Source of the DNA: Christiangramia sp. OXR-203
Lineage (GTDB): Bacteria; Bacteroidota; Bacteroidia; Flavobacteriales; Flavobacteriaceae
Assembly: GCF_034372165.1 (NCBI RefSeq)
Contig: NZ_CP139698.1
Location: forward strand, 1 to 64,000
Length of the DNA: 64,000 nucleotides
Direction of reading: 5' to 3'
Shown: positions 8,884 to 16,718 of the stretch, piece by piece
How positions within the stretch are numbered: the stretch's first letter is position 1
How the letters are laid out: the number at the start of each line of letters is the position of its first letter
Notes under the pieces: model-generated
The model's input: only the letters and a program-made list of their open reading frames with translations
What the model was told of the DNA's origin: nothing
Databases searched by the model: none
Translations under genes and position numbers: made by a program

Positions 8884-9615
8884 TTATTTCATTTTAGCCT
8901 GAAGTGCGTAGTAAGCTCTTTTCGATGCTTTCTCTTCAGCTTTCTTTTTCGAAGTTGCCCTGGCCTTTGCTACCACCCGGTTTTCAATACGGAGTTTTAC
9001 AGCGAAATGTTTTAGTTCATCATTCCCAGTATCCTCGTAGACTTCGAAATCAAATTCCTTCTTCTCCTTCTGGCACCATTCTATTACCAGGCTCTTATAG
9101 CTAATCACTTTGCCTTCGAGTTGTTCTATGTCCACATAGGGATCTATCACCCGCTCGTAAATGAAGCGTTCACAATATTTATAACCTCTATCAAGATAGA
9201 TAGCACCAACGAGAGCTTCAAATAGGTTTCCATGAATATTCACTCCAAATTGAGTGACAGGGATATTGGTTTGAACATGTTCGATAAGACCCAGGTCTTT
9301 CCCTAGTTCATTCAGGTGTTTACGACTCACCACCTTGGAACGCATTTTAGTAAGATAGCCTTCATTCCCTCCGGGAACCGCTCTAAAAAGATGAGAAGCG
9401 ACTACCGCACTAAGCATGGCATCACCAAGAAATTCCAGACGTTCAAAGTTGATGGCATTTCCATCTTCATCCCTTCGATTAAGAGAACGATGGGTAAATG
9501 CTTTTTTATAAGGTGAAAGTGTTTTGGGTTTGAAACCCAGGATTTGAGTTAGGATATTAAAAAAATTCCCGCCTTTATAAGAGCGGGAATTTAATATGTT
9601 ACGAATGACGCTCAT
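8884..9615 (-). CDS. rnc: Ribonuclease III
   Basis: A 243-residue dsRNA endonuclease. The signature ERLEFLGDAML carries the catalytic acidic residues, with the second acidic site in NLFEALVGAIYLD. The C-terminal dsRNA-binding domain begins near residue 170 and ends with the KARATSKKKAEEKAS helix. It matures rRNA and some mRNA and sRNA. It follows fabF by 3 nt, an order seen in many bacteria (acpP-fabF-rnc). Confidence 0.96.
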   Translation of the reverse strand: MSVIRNILNSRSYKGGNFFNILTQILGFKPKTLSPYKKAFTHRSLNRRDEDGNAINFERLEFLGDAMLSAVVASHLFRAVPGGNEGYLTKMRSKVVSRKHLNELGKDLGLIEHVQTNIPVTQFGVNIHGNLFEALVGAIYLDRGYKYCERFIYERVIDPYVDIEQLEGKVISYKSLVIEWCQKEKKEFDFEVYEDTGNDELKHFAVKLRIENRVVAKARATSKKKAEEKASKRAYYALQAKMK

Positions 9616-9618
9616 GGT

Positions 9619-10872
9619 CTATTCGTCTAATTTTTTAAATACTACACAGGCATTATGACCTCCAAAACCAAACGTATTACTCATAGCGATCTTGACTTCT
9701 CTTTCCTGAGCTTTGTTCAGGGTTAGATTAAGTTCAGGATCAATATTTTCATCAATATTCTCATGGTTTATGGTAGGCGGGATCAAACTATGTTTCATTG
9801 AAAGTATCGACGCAATTGCTTCAATGGCTCCAGCTGCACCAAGAAGGTGACCGGTCATTGATTTTGTTGAATTGATATTCATGTTCTTAGCATGATCTCC
9901 AAACACCTTGGAAATAGCTTTTAATTCAGCTACATCCCCAAGCGGCGTAGAAGTACCATGTGTATTAATCACATCTACATCTTCTGGTTTCAAACCTGCA
10001 TTCTTAAGGCAGTTTTTCATTACAGCAACAACTCCATCTCCTTCAGGATGCGGAGCAGTCATGTGGTAAGCGTCTGAAGATAGACCACCGCCAAGCAATT
10101 CAGCATAGATCTTAGCTCCTCTTGCTTTAGCGTGCTCATATTCTTCAAGAATAAGAGCTCCAGCTCCTTCGCCAAGAACAAATCCATCCCTTGTGGAATC
10201 GAATGGTCTTGAAGCTGTCTCGGGGCTTTCGTTTCTGGTAGAAAGGGCATGCATTGCGTTAAATCCACCCATTCCCGCCAGTGTCACAGCCGCTTCAGAT
10301 CCTCCTGAAACAATTACATCACTGTACCCCAACCTAATATTGTTGAGCGCGTCTATCATTGCGTTTGCAGATGATGCACATGCAGATACTGTGGTATAAT
10401 TGGCCCCCATGAACCCGTGTTTGATAGAAATATTACCTGGGGCAATATCTGCTATCATCTTCGGAATAAAGAAAGGATTGAATCTTGGAGTACCATCACC
10501 TTCAGCGAAGTTGATGACTTCATTCTGGAAAGTTTCCAGTCCACCTATCCCGGCACCCCAAATAACGCCAACGCGATATTTGTCTACCGTTTCAAGGTCT
10601 ATACCAGAATCCTCGATAGCTTCGTCTGCAGATACCATTGCATACTGAGCGAACCTATCAAGTTTTCTGGCCTCCTTACGATCAAAATGATCTAAAGGAT
10701 TAAAATTTTTGAGTTCACATGCGAATTTAGTCTTGAACTTTTCAGTATCAAAATAAGTGATAGGCGCGCTACCACTTTTTCCACTTTTAAGTCCTTCCCA
10801 ATATTCCTCTAAATTGTTACCAATTGGGGTTAAGGCTCCAAGGCCTGTAACTACTACTCGCTTCAACTCCAT
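9619..10872 (-). CDS. fabF: Beta-ketoacyl-ACP synthase II
   Basis: A 417-residue condensing enzyme of fatty acid elongation. The catalytic triad is visible: Cys in VSACASSANA, His in NTHGTSTPLGD and His in STKSMTGHLLGAAGAIE. It joins malonyl-ACP to acyl-ACP in the cytosol. It is 14 nt downstream of acpP, which supplies its carrier substrate. Confidence 0.97.
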   Translation of the reverse strand: MELKRVVVTGLGALTPIGNNLEEYWEGLKSGKSGSAPITYFDTEKFKTKFACELKNFNPLDHFDRKEARKLDRFAQYAMVSADEAIEDSGIDLETVDKYRVGVIWGAGIGGLETFQNEVINFAEGDGTPRFNPFFIPKMIADIAPGNISIKHGFMGANYTTVSACASSANAMIDALNNIRLGYSDVIVSGGSEAAVTLAGMGGFNAMHALSTRNESPETASRPFDSTRDGFVLGEGAGALILEEYEHAKARGAKIYAELLGGGLSSDAYHMTAPHPEGDGVVAVMKNCLKNAGLKPEDVDVINTHGTSTPLGDVAELKAISKVFGDHAKNMNINSTKSMTGHLLGAAGAIEAIASILSMKHSLIPPTINHENIDENIDPELNLTLNKAQEREVKIAMSNTFGFGGHNACVVFKKLDE

Positions 10873-10886
10873 ATGGTGTCTATGAT

Positions 10887-11123
10887 TTATTTTTTAGCGT
10901 CTTCGATATATGAAATTGCCTGACCTACAGTTGCAATGTTTTCTGCCTGATCGTCTGGAATCTGAATGTCGAATTCCTTTTCGAATTCCATGATCAATTC
11001 AACTGTGTCTAGTGAATCAGCACCCAAGTCGTTGGTGAAGCTGGCTTCGTTTACAACTTCATTCTCGTCAACTCCTAATTTGTCAACGATTATAGCTTTT
11101 ACTCTTGATGCAATGTCTGACAT
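10887..11123 (-). CDS. acpP: Acyl carrier protein
   Basis: A 78-residue acidic carrier protein. The 4'-phosphopantetheine attachment serine is Ser37 in the [10 protein letters not shown] motif. It carries growing acyl chains for FabF and other enzymes. First gene of the acpP-fabF-rnc group; a -7 promoter box sits 23 nt of leader upstream. Confidence 0.97.
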   Translation of the reverse strand: MSDIASRVKAIIVDKLGVDENEVVNEASFTNDLGADSLDTVELIMEFEKEFDIQIPDDQAENIATVGQAISYIEDAKK

Positions 11124-11152
11124 AATTTTTTATTTTAATTTTGATTAGGTGG

Positions 11153-11160
11153 CAAAAATA
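11153..11160 (-). promoter_or_regulatory. Predicted -7 promoter box of acpP
   Basis: Minus-strand TATTTTTG fits TAnnTTTG, the Bacteroidetes -7 element. Taking its G as -7 puts the start near 11146, a 23-nt leader before the acpP ATG. No clear -33 TTG at normal spacing was seen. Confidence 0.45.
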
Positions 11161-11269
11161 AAAACTTTTATTTTAAAACCGATTTTTACTCCAAAAATGT
11201 GATGGTAATTTACATAAATTCACTCAAAGCAGTTAATTTTACATCCTAATAATTGTTAACAGCCTTATT

Positions 11270-11860
11270 TTGAGTGACAAAAGAAATACGACCAAAAAGA
11301 AGATTGTCATTTTTGCTTCAGGCTCCGGTACGAACGCCGAGAATATTATCAGGTACTTTCAGGAATCCAGTGATACGAGCGTATTAGCGGTATTCTCCAA
11401 TAAAAAATACGCCGGTGCTTTGAAAAGAGCGCATGACCTGCAGGTAAAAGCCTTGCATTTTGACAGAAATTCATTCTACCAGACCAATGAAGTACTTCAT
11501 ATTCTGGAAGACATGAATCCAGATCTTATTGTTCTGGCAGGTTTTCTATGGTTGTTCCCATCCAAAATCATTGCTGAATTTCCAGATCGCATCATCAATA
11601 TACATCCCGCACTACTACCTAAATTTGGCGGTAAAGGAATGTATGGAAATAAAGTCCATCAGGCAGTTATTGAGAAAAAAGAAAAAGAAAGTGGCATCAG
11701 CATTCATTATGTAAATGAACGTTATGATGAAGGAAATATCATTTTCCAGGCCACCACTCCAATTACTGAAGAAGACACCCCTGAAAGTCTTGCCACAAGA
11801 ATTCATGCGCTTGAATACAAACACTTTCCGGAAGTGATAAAGCAACTCCTGCAAAAATAA
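11270..11860 (+). CDS. purN: Phosphoribosylglycinamide formyltransferase (GAR transformylase)
   Basis: A 196-residue enzyme of purine synthesis that transfers formyl from 10-formyl-THF to GAR. The N-terminal nucleotide-binding motif IVIFASGSGTNAENI, the active-site INIHPALLPKFGG (catalytic Asn and His) and the SGISIHYVNERYDEGNII segment with catalytic Asp are present. Start is a TTG at 11270; no better in-frame start exists before the conserved region. It heads a plus-strand group with rnhA 5 nt downstream. Confidence 0.94.
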   Translation: MSDKRNTTKKKIVIFASGSGTNAENIIRYFQESSDTSVLAVFSNKKYAGALKRAHDLQVKALHFDRNSFYQTNEVLHILEDMNPDLIVLAGFLWLFPSKIIAEFPDRIINIHPALLPKFGGKGMYGNKVHQAVIEKKEKESGISIHYVNERYDEGNIIFQATTPITEEDTPESLATRIHALEYKHFPEVIKQLLQK

Positions 11861-11865
11861 ATTAA

Positions 11866-12330
11866 GTGACTACACCAAAGGTGCATATTTATACAGACGG
11901 TGCTGCTCGCGGCAATCCCGGTCCCGGTGGTTTTGGTATCGTAATGGAATGGGTTGGCAAACCTTACCAGAAGGAATTCGCCCAGGGTTTTAAGCTAACC
12001 ACAAATAATAGAATGGAGCTTATGGCGGTGATCGTAGCACTAAGTAAATTAAAAACGCCTGGAACACCCACCAAGGTTTTCACTGATTCCCGATATGTTT
12101 CAGACGCAGTGAACAAAGGCTGGATCTTTGGCTGGGAGAAGAAAAATTTTGTGAATCGTAAAAATGCTGATCTCTGGAAAGCTTTTCTGAAGGTCTTCCG
12201 AAGACATAAAGTAGAGTTCCAATGGATCAAAGGTCATAATGATCACCCACAGAATGAGCGTTGCGATACCCTGGCAGTAATGGCCTCTAAAGGAAAGGAC
12301 CTTCCCGCAGATGATGGTTACAAAGCTTAA
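11866..12330 (+). CDS. rnhA: Ribonuclease H (type I)
   Basis: A 154-residue enzyme that cuts RNA in RNA-DNA hybrids. Catalytic residues are visible as the first Asp in IYTDGAARGNPGPGG, Glu in NNRMELMAV, Asp in FTDSRYV and the later His/Asp in KGHNDHPQNERCD. GTG start, 5 nt after purN. Length is normal for bacterial RNase HI. Confidence 0.95.
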   Translation: MTTPKVHIYTDGAARGNPGPGGFGIVMEWVGKPYQKEFAQGFKLTTNNRMELMAVIVALSKLKTPGTPTKVFTDSRYVSDAVNKGWIFGWEKKNFVNRKNADLWKAFLKVFRRHKVEFQWIKGHNDHPQNERCDTLAVMASKGKDLPADDGYKA

Positions 12331-12374
12331 CAATTGAAACCGGCTTTCAGGTTTACAGCTTGAAAAACAAACTG

Positions 12375-12382
12375 TATATTTG
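12375..12382 (+). promoter_or_regulatory. Predicted -7 promoter box of the PfkB-kinase gene
   Basis: TATATTTG followed by CA fits TAnnTTTG. The predicted start is 12389, giving a 16-nt leader to the ATG at 12405. A TTG at 12360-12362 is closer than the usual -33 spacing. Confidence 0.5.
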
Positions 12383-12404
12383 CAGCGACAATTTAAAACC
12401 CGTT

Positions 12405-13328
12405 ATGAGTAAATTACTTATTGTTGGAACTGTAGCTTTTGATGCTATTGAAACTCCATTTGGAAAAACAGATAAAATATTAGGTGGAGCAGGCACTTAT
12501 ATAGGCCTTTCCGCAGCGAATTTTGATATAGACAGCGCCGTGGTTTCTGTGGTGGGAGATGATTTTCCCCAGGAATACCTCGACCTAATGAAGAATAATA
12601 ATATCGATATTGAAGGAATCGAGGTTGTAAAGGGAGGTAAGACGTTTTTCTGGAGCGGTCGCTATCATAATGATCTGAACAGCAGAGATACTCTGGATAC
12701 GCAATTGAATGTACTGGCAGATTTCAACCCGGTAGTTCCTAATAATTATAAGGACGCAGAATATGTAATGTTAGGAAACCTTCATCCGTTGGTGCAATTG
12801 AGCGTGTTGGAACAGGTTGAGAATCCTAAGCTTGTTGTTCTTGATACTATGAACTTCTGGATGGACAATACTCCTCAAGACCTTGACAAAGTAATTGCTA
12901 AAGTAGATGTAATTACTATTAATGACGAAGAAGCAAGACAACTTTCAGGGGAATACTCTCTGGTAAAGGCTGCCAGAAAGATCGCTGAAATGGGTCCTAA
13001 ATATATAGTAATTAAAAAAGGAGAACATGGTGCACTGCTTTTCCATGAAGATCAGATCTTCCATGCTCCTGCCCTTCCTCTTGAAGAAGTTTTCGATCCA
13101 ACCGGTGCTGGCGATACTTTTGCCGGTGGTTTTATTGGATACCTTGCCAGAACAAATGATATCTCTTTCGAGAACATGAAAAACGCCGTGATCTATGGAT
13201 CCAACCTCGCATCCTTTTGCGTTGAAAAGTTTGGAACAGAACGGATGCAGAAATTATCTCGCGAGGAAGTAAACGATCGGCTTCACGATTTCAAGAAGCT
13301 AACGCACTTCGAAACAAAATTAGACTAG
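12405..13328 (+). CDS. PfkB-family carbohydrate/nucleoside kinase
   Basis: A 307-residue ribokinase-like kinase. It has the substrate-binding GGAGTYIGLSAANF near residue 27 and the anion-hole/catalytic motif DPTGAGDTFAGG with the catalytic Asp near residue 240. The reading frame is open from 12360, but ATG at 12405 (MSKLLIVGTVAFD) is the real start because the promoter box lies inside the longer version. The sugar or nucleoside substrate is not known; adenosine- and ribokinase-like members both look like this. It lies between rnhA and purF and ends at a terminator. Confidence 0.88.
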   Translation: MSKLLIVGTVAFDAIETPFGKTDKILGGAGTYIGLSAANFDIDSAVVSVVGDDFPQEYLDLMKNNNIDIEGIEVVKGGKTFFWSGRYHNDLNSRDTLDTQLNVLADFNPVVPNNYKDAEYVMLGNLHPLVQLSVLEQVENPKLVVLDTMNFWMDNTPQDLDKVIAKVDVITINDEEARQLSGEYSLVKAARKIAEMGPKYIVIKKGEHGALLFHEDQIFHAPALPLEEVFDPTGAGDTFAGGFIGYLARTNDISFENMKNAVIYGSNLASFCVEKFGTERMQKLSREEVNDRLHDFKKLTHFETKLD

Positions 13329-13336
13329 TAAAACAT

Positions 13337-13361
13337 GCCCTGTAATTTCAGGGCTTTTTTT
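13337..13361 (+). terminator. Rho-independent terminator after the PfkB gene
   Basis: Stem GCCCTG (13337-13342) and CAGGGC (13349-13354), 6-nt loop, then seven T (13355-13361). Confidence 0.75.
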
Positions 13362-13402
13362 GTGACATAAATAACAACACAACAAATTCCAGATAAGACC
13401 CT

Positions 13403-15301
13403 ATGAGTGACGCTATAAAACACGAATGTGGAATTGCACAGATAAGGCTTCTTAAACCATTAGAATACTATAAAAAGAAGTATGGCACTGCTTTTTATGG
13501 TGTGAATAAGATGTACCTTCTTATGGAGAAACAGCACAACCGAGGTCAGGATGGTGCAGGTTTCGCCAGTATCAAATTAAATACTGCACCTGGTGAGCGT
13601 TACATAAGTCGCGTAAGATCTAATGCCGCACAGCCAATTCAGGATATTTTTGAACAGATCAATCAAAGGATCAATGATGAGATCCTGGCAAATCCAGAGT
13701 ACGCAGAAGATACTGAACTTCAGAAGAAATACATCCCTTATCTGGGTGAGGTTTTTCTAGGTCATGTTCGCTACGGAACCTTCGGAAAGAACAGCATAGA
13801 AAGCGTACACCCATTCCTGAGACAGAACAACTGGATGCACCGTAATCTTATAGTTGCCGGTAATTTCAACATGACCAATGTGAACCAATTGTTCGATAAT
13901 CTTGTAGAACTTGGTCAGCATCCAAAAGAACGGGCTGATACGGTCACCGTAATGGAGAAGATCGGTCACTTTCTGGATTCAGAAGTAAGAAAATTATATA
14001 AGAAACTTAAGAAAGAAGGCTTTTCCAAGAAGCAGGCATCTCCACATATCGCAGAGCAGCTTGATGTTGCGAAGATTTTGAGAAAATCCTCAAAGAACTG
14101 GGATGGAGGTTATGCCATGGCTGGAATGATAGGTCACGGTGATTCCTTCGTACTTCGCGATCCTGCAGGAATTCGGCCCGCATATTATTATAAAGATGAT
14201 GAAGTGGTCGTGGTAGCTTCAGAAAGACCAGTAATTCAAACAGTATTCAATGTAGATTTTGATGATGTTCACGAATTACCTCCAGGGAACGCGATCATCA
14301 CTAAAAAAAGCGGAGAGGTAAATATTACCGAAATTCTGAAACCTCTGGAGCGCAAAGCCTGTTCTTTTGAAAGAATCTATTTTTCCCGTGGTAGTGATGC
14401 TGAAATTTATGAAGAGCGTAAAATGCTGGGCAGACTACTCATGCCAGATGTATTGAAAAGTATTGACCATGACACCTTAAAAACTGTCTTCTCATTTATT
14501 CCTAATACTGCGGAAACTTCTTTCTACGGAATGGTGGAAGCCGCTCAGGATGAATTGAATAAACAGAAGAACGAAGCTATTCTGGAGGAAAAGGAAACTT
14601 TAACCGATGCCAGACTACAGGAAATTCTATCGCACAGACTTAGAACTGAAAAGATCGCGATCAAAGACGTAAAGCTACGAACCTTTATTACTGAAGATAG
14701 CAGCAGAGATGACCTGGTTGCTCATGTATATGATGTGACATACGGCGTGGTAAAACCCGAGGACAACCTCGTGATCATTGATGACAGTATTGTTCGGGGA
14801 ACTACTCTGAAGAAAAGTATTATCAAGATGATGGACCGGCTAAAACCAAAAAAGATCGTGGTAGTTTCTTCGGCTCCGCAAATAAGGTACCCGGATTGTT
14901 ATGGAATTGATATGGCCAGGCTGGAAGATCTTGTTGCTTTTAGAGCTGCTTTGGAGTTACTTAAGGAATCTAACCAATATGAGATCGTAGAAAAGGTCTA
15001 TAAGAAATGTAAGCAACAGGTAGATTTAGATGATACGGAAGTGCAGAACTTCGTCAAGGAAATGTACGAACCATTTACCAATGAGCAGATCTCTGATAAG
15101 ATCTCAGAATTGTTGTGTGATACGGATGTAAATGCTGACGTAAAGATCATTTACCAGACGGTAGAAAACTTACATAAAGCATGTCCAAAGAACCTGGGTG
15201 ACTGGTACTTTACCGGTGACTATCCCACTGCCGGCGGGAACCGGGTAGTAAACCGGGCATTTATAAATTTCTATGAAGGAAATACAGACAGAGCATACTA
15301 A
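13403..15301 (+). CDS. purF: Amidophosphoribosyltransferase, long Bacteroidetes form
   Basis: A 632-residue enzyme for the first committed step of purine synthesis (PRPP plus glutamine). The glutaminase nucleophile is the Cys in KHECGIAQ at residue 9, so a short leader must be removed. GHVRYGTFG and DPAGIRPAYYY belong to the glutaminase domain; the PRPP loop LVIIDDSIVRGTT is near residue 458. It is about 130 residues longer than the usual enzyme, with extra Lys/Glu-rich stretches near 190-230 and 350-400 and a longer C-terminus. Such long forms are known in Bacteroidetes. No purine riboswitch was seen upstream. Confidence 0.9.
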   Translation: MSDAIKHECGIAQIRLLKPLEYYKKKYGTAFYGVNKMYLLMEKQHNRGQDGAGFASIKLNTAPGERYISRVRSNAAQPIQDIFEQINQRINDEILANPEYAEDTELQKKYIPYLGEVFLGHVRYGTFGKNSIESVHPFLRQNNWMHRNLIVAGNFNMTNVNQLFDNLVELGQHPKERADTVTVMEKIGHFLDSEVRKLYKKLKKEGFSKKQASPHIAEQLDVAKILRKSSKNWDGGYAMAGMIGHGDSFVLRDPAGIRPAYYYKDDEVVVVASERPVIQTVFNVDFDDVHELPPGNAIITKKSGEVNITEILKPLERKACSFERIYFSRGSDAEIYEERKMLGRLLMPDVLKSIDHDTLKTVFSFIPNTAETSFYGMVEAAQDELNKQKNEAILEEKETLTDARLQEILSHRLRTEKIAIKDVKLRTFITEDSSRDDLVAHVYDVTYGVVKPEDNLVIIDDSIVRGTTLKKSIIKMMDRLKPKKIVVVSSAPQIRYPDCYGIDMARLEDLVAFRAALELLKESNQYEIVEKVYKKCKQQVDLDDTEVQNFVKEMYEPFTNEQISDKISELLCDTDVNADVKIIYQTVENLHKACPKNLGDWYFTGDYPTAGGNRVVNRAFINFYEGNTDRAY

Positions 15302-15373
15302 ATCGCTTTTCAACCAGTAAATATGCATTTTGTCTAATAATATTTGTGGCTAGATTTTATCTATCTACATTAG

Positions 15374-15451
15374 TACCATGCCATAACATAAGTAGGTTAA
15401 GTTCATGGTAGATTTGGGGCAAAAAAAGGTGGATTCATTCCGCCTTTTTTT
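15374..15451 (+). ncRNA. Putative small RNA, copy 1 of 3
   Basis: About 78 nt. A 5' hairpin is closed by TACCATG (15374-15380) and CATGGTA (15404-15410), with an inner TAA/TTA stem around the loop GTAGG. Then a conserved single-stranded stretch AGATTTGGGGC and an A-run lead to the terminator: stem GGTGGA (15428-15433)/TCCGCC (15439-15444), one G-T pair, followed by seven T. Forty-four nucleotides (15390-15433) are identical in all three copies. Its promoter region is more diverged than in copies 2 and 3. Strand is set by the T-run. Confidence 0.65.
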
Positions 15452-15516
15452 ATATCCGGTCGTTAAATTTCTTGAGGTGGCATCCACCTATAATATTCTA
15501 ATAATAAGCCACTTAA

Positions 15517-15858
15517 CTAGTTTTCAGGTATTTCATCTAAAAGTTTGATTTGCAACGAACTTTCAAACTATATTTATTAGACCATAGCACAAGTAGGTTA
15601 AGTTCATGGTAGATTTGGGGCAAAAAAAGGTGGAATGAATCCACCTTTTTTTATGAACATAACTGATAATCAGGTTGTTTAACCCTTCCGCCTACTACTT
15701 AAACAGCTCATTATTTTCAGCTACTCATCTAGTTTTCAGGTATTTCGTCTAAAAGTTTGATTTGCAACGAACATTCGAACTATATTTATTAGACCATAGC
15801 ATAAGTAGGTTAAGTTCATGGTAGATTTGGGGCAAAAAAAGGTGGATCTTGATCCGCC
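15517..15858. repeat. Tandem direct duplication, 212-nt period
   Basis: 15517-15645 and 15729-15858 are near-identical, from CTAGTTTTCAGG to the terminator stem, with a few substitutions. The spacer (about 15655-15728) is not obviously related to other parts. Copy 1 shares only the RNA part and a degenerate upstream flank. Confidence 0.85.
15581..15652 (+). ncRNA. Putative small RNA, copy 2 of 3
   Basis: About 72 nt. The 5' stem is ACCAT (15581-15585)/ATGGT (15606-15610), the 44-nt identical core is 15591-15634, and the terminator is GGTGGA (15629-15634)/TCCACC (15640-15645) followed by seven T. A promoter-like pair TTTG (15544-15547), 21 nt, TATATTTA (15569-15576) predicts a start near 15583, at the 5' stem. 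The changes in the terminator stem keep the pairing. Confidence 0.68.
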
Positions 15859-15865
15859 TTTTTTT
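15793..15865 (+). ncRNA. Putative small RNA, copy 3 of 3
   Basis: About 73 nt. The 5' stem is ACCAT (15793-15797)/ATGGT (15818-15822), with TAA/TTA inside around GTAGG; the core is 15803-15846; the terminator is GGTGGATC (15841-15848)/GATCCGCC (15851-15858) followed by seven T. The promoter-like pair TTTG (15756-15759), 21 nt, TATATTTA (15781-15788) is conserved with copy 2. The flank is about 95% identical to copy 2, so these two arose by recent duplication. Confidence 0.68.
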
Positions 15866-15881
15866 ATGAATATAACTGAAC

Positions 15882-15908
15882 AAAAAAAGACCGCCATTTG
15901 GCGGTCTT
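15882..15908 (-). terminator. Rho-independent terminator of sodB
   Basis: 10-bp stem AAGACCGCCA (15887-15896)/TGGCGGTCTT (15899-15908). On the minus strand the stem is followed by a T-run (A-run at 15882-15888 on the plus strand). Confidence 0.8.
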
Positions 15909-15932
15909 CAATGTATAGAAAACAATTCTATA

Positions 15933-16541
15933 TTATTTTGCTTTAGCGTATCTGCTGGAAACTTCTTTCCAATCGATCACATTAAAGAATGCATCGATAT
16001 ATTCAGGACGCTTATTCTGGTAATTCAGATAATAAGCATGTTCCCAAACGTCTAATCCAAGAATTGGAGTTCCTCCACAACCAATTTCCGGCATGATTGG
16101 ATTATCCTGGTTTGCAGTAGAACAAACTTCTACTGTTCCACCACTATGTACACATAGCCATGCCCATCCAGATCCAAATTGTCCAGCAGCTGCATTAGAG
16201 AATTTCTCTTTAAAAGCATCGAAAGAACCAAAAGCGCTATCGATAGCTGAAGCTAGCTCGCCTTCAGGTTTTCCTCCACCATCAGGAGACATTACTTCCC
16301 AGAATAAGCTATGGTTATAAAAACCACCACCATTGTTTCTTACAGCTTTATTAGACATGTCAAGGTTTTGAAGTATATTTTCTATATTCTTTCCTTCCAT
16401 ATCTGTACCTTCGATTGCATTGTTCAGCTTCTTGGTATAACCTGCATGATGCTTATCGTGGTGAATCTCCATCGTTTTTGCATCTATATGTGGCTCCAAT
16501 GCATCAAAAGCATATTTAAGTTTTGGTAATTCAAATGACAT
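15933..16541 (-). CDS. sodB: Superoxide dismutase, Fe/Mn family
   Basis: A 202-residue cytosolic enzyme that dismutates superoxide. Metal ligands are visible: His in [10 protein letters not shown], His in YNHSLFW, and Asp/His in [10 protein letters not shown]. Whether it uses Fe, Mn or both cannot be decided from these motifs alone; the GSGWAWL region is compatible with either. Single gene with its own -7 box and terminator. Confidence 0.95.
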   Translation of the reverse strand: MSFELPKLKYAFDALEPHIDAKTMEIHHDKHHAGYTKKLNNAIEGTDMEGKNIENILQNLDMSNKAVRNNGGGFYNHSLFWEVMSPDGGGKPEGELASAIDSAFGSFDAFKEKFSNAAAGQFGSGWAWLCVHSGGTVEVCSTANQDNPIMPEIGCGGTPILGLDVWEHAYYLNYQNKRPEYIDAFFNVIDWKEVSSRYAKAK

Positions 16542-16581
16542 AATTATCTGATTTTTTTGTGATTAGTACTTTATATTCCAT

Positions 16582-16589
16582 CAAATTTA
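16582..16589 (-). promoter_or_regulatory. Predicted -7 promoter box of sodB
   Basis: Minus-strand TAAATTTG fits TAnnTTTG. Predicted start 16575, 34-nt leader to the ATG at 16541. Confidence 0.45.
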
Positions 16590-16718
16590 GCCATTAAGGC
16601 ATTTAATGGAAATTATTTACTGTTATAAATTACTTAAAAGCAATGCCCGGTTTCCAGTCATTTTTATTTTAACTTTAAGCTTTGTACAAGCTCTCAAATC
16701 TCAATAATATAGCCGAAT

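Larger units (their letters stand above)
15302..15932. other. Gene-free stretch holding three RNA-like repeats
   Basis: About 630 nt between purF and sodB without a convincing gene. It holds three homologous elements with hairpins and terminators (listed separately), one extra 6-bp hairpin AGGTGG/CCACCT at 15475-15489 without a T-run, and the sodB terminator. Copies 2 and 3 lie in direct repeats of about 130 nt (15517-15645 and 15729-15858, offset 212 nt) that also include the promoter-like sequence. Confidence 0.8.

Noticed and set aside
12360-12404. Fifteen-codon extension of the PfkB kinase
   Set aside because: The -7 promoter box lies inside it, and the conserved start is MSKLLIVGTVAFD.
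15475-15489. AGGTGG/CCACCT hairpin as a fourth terminator
   Set aside because: No T-run follows and the loop is 3 nt. It could be a relic of a fourth copy, but nothing else remains.
15405-15548. A 47-codon reading frame in RNA copy 1
   Set aside because: It runs through the terminator, and copy 2 stops after 10 codons. Only the shared first nine codons could matter.
15374-15865. Three similar units suggested a CRISPR array
   Set aside because: The units are long, spaced about 210 nt, only three in number, and each has its own terminator. No cas genes are near.
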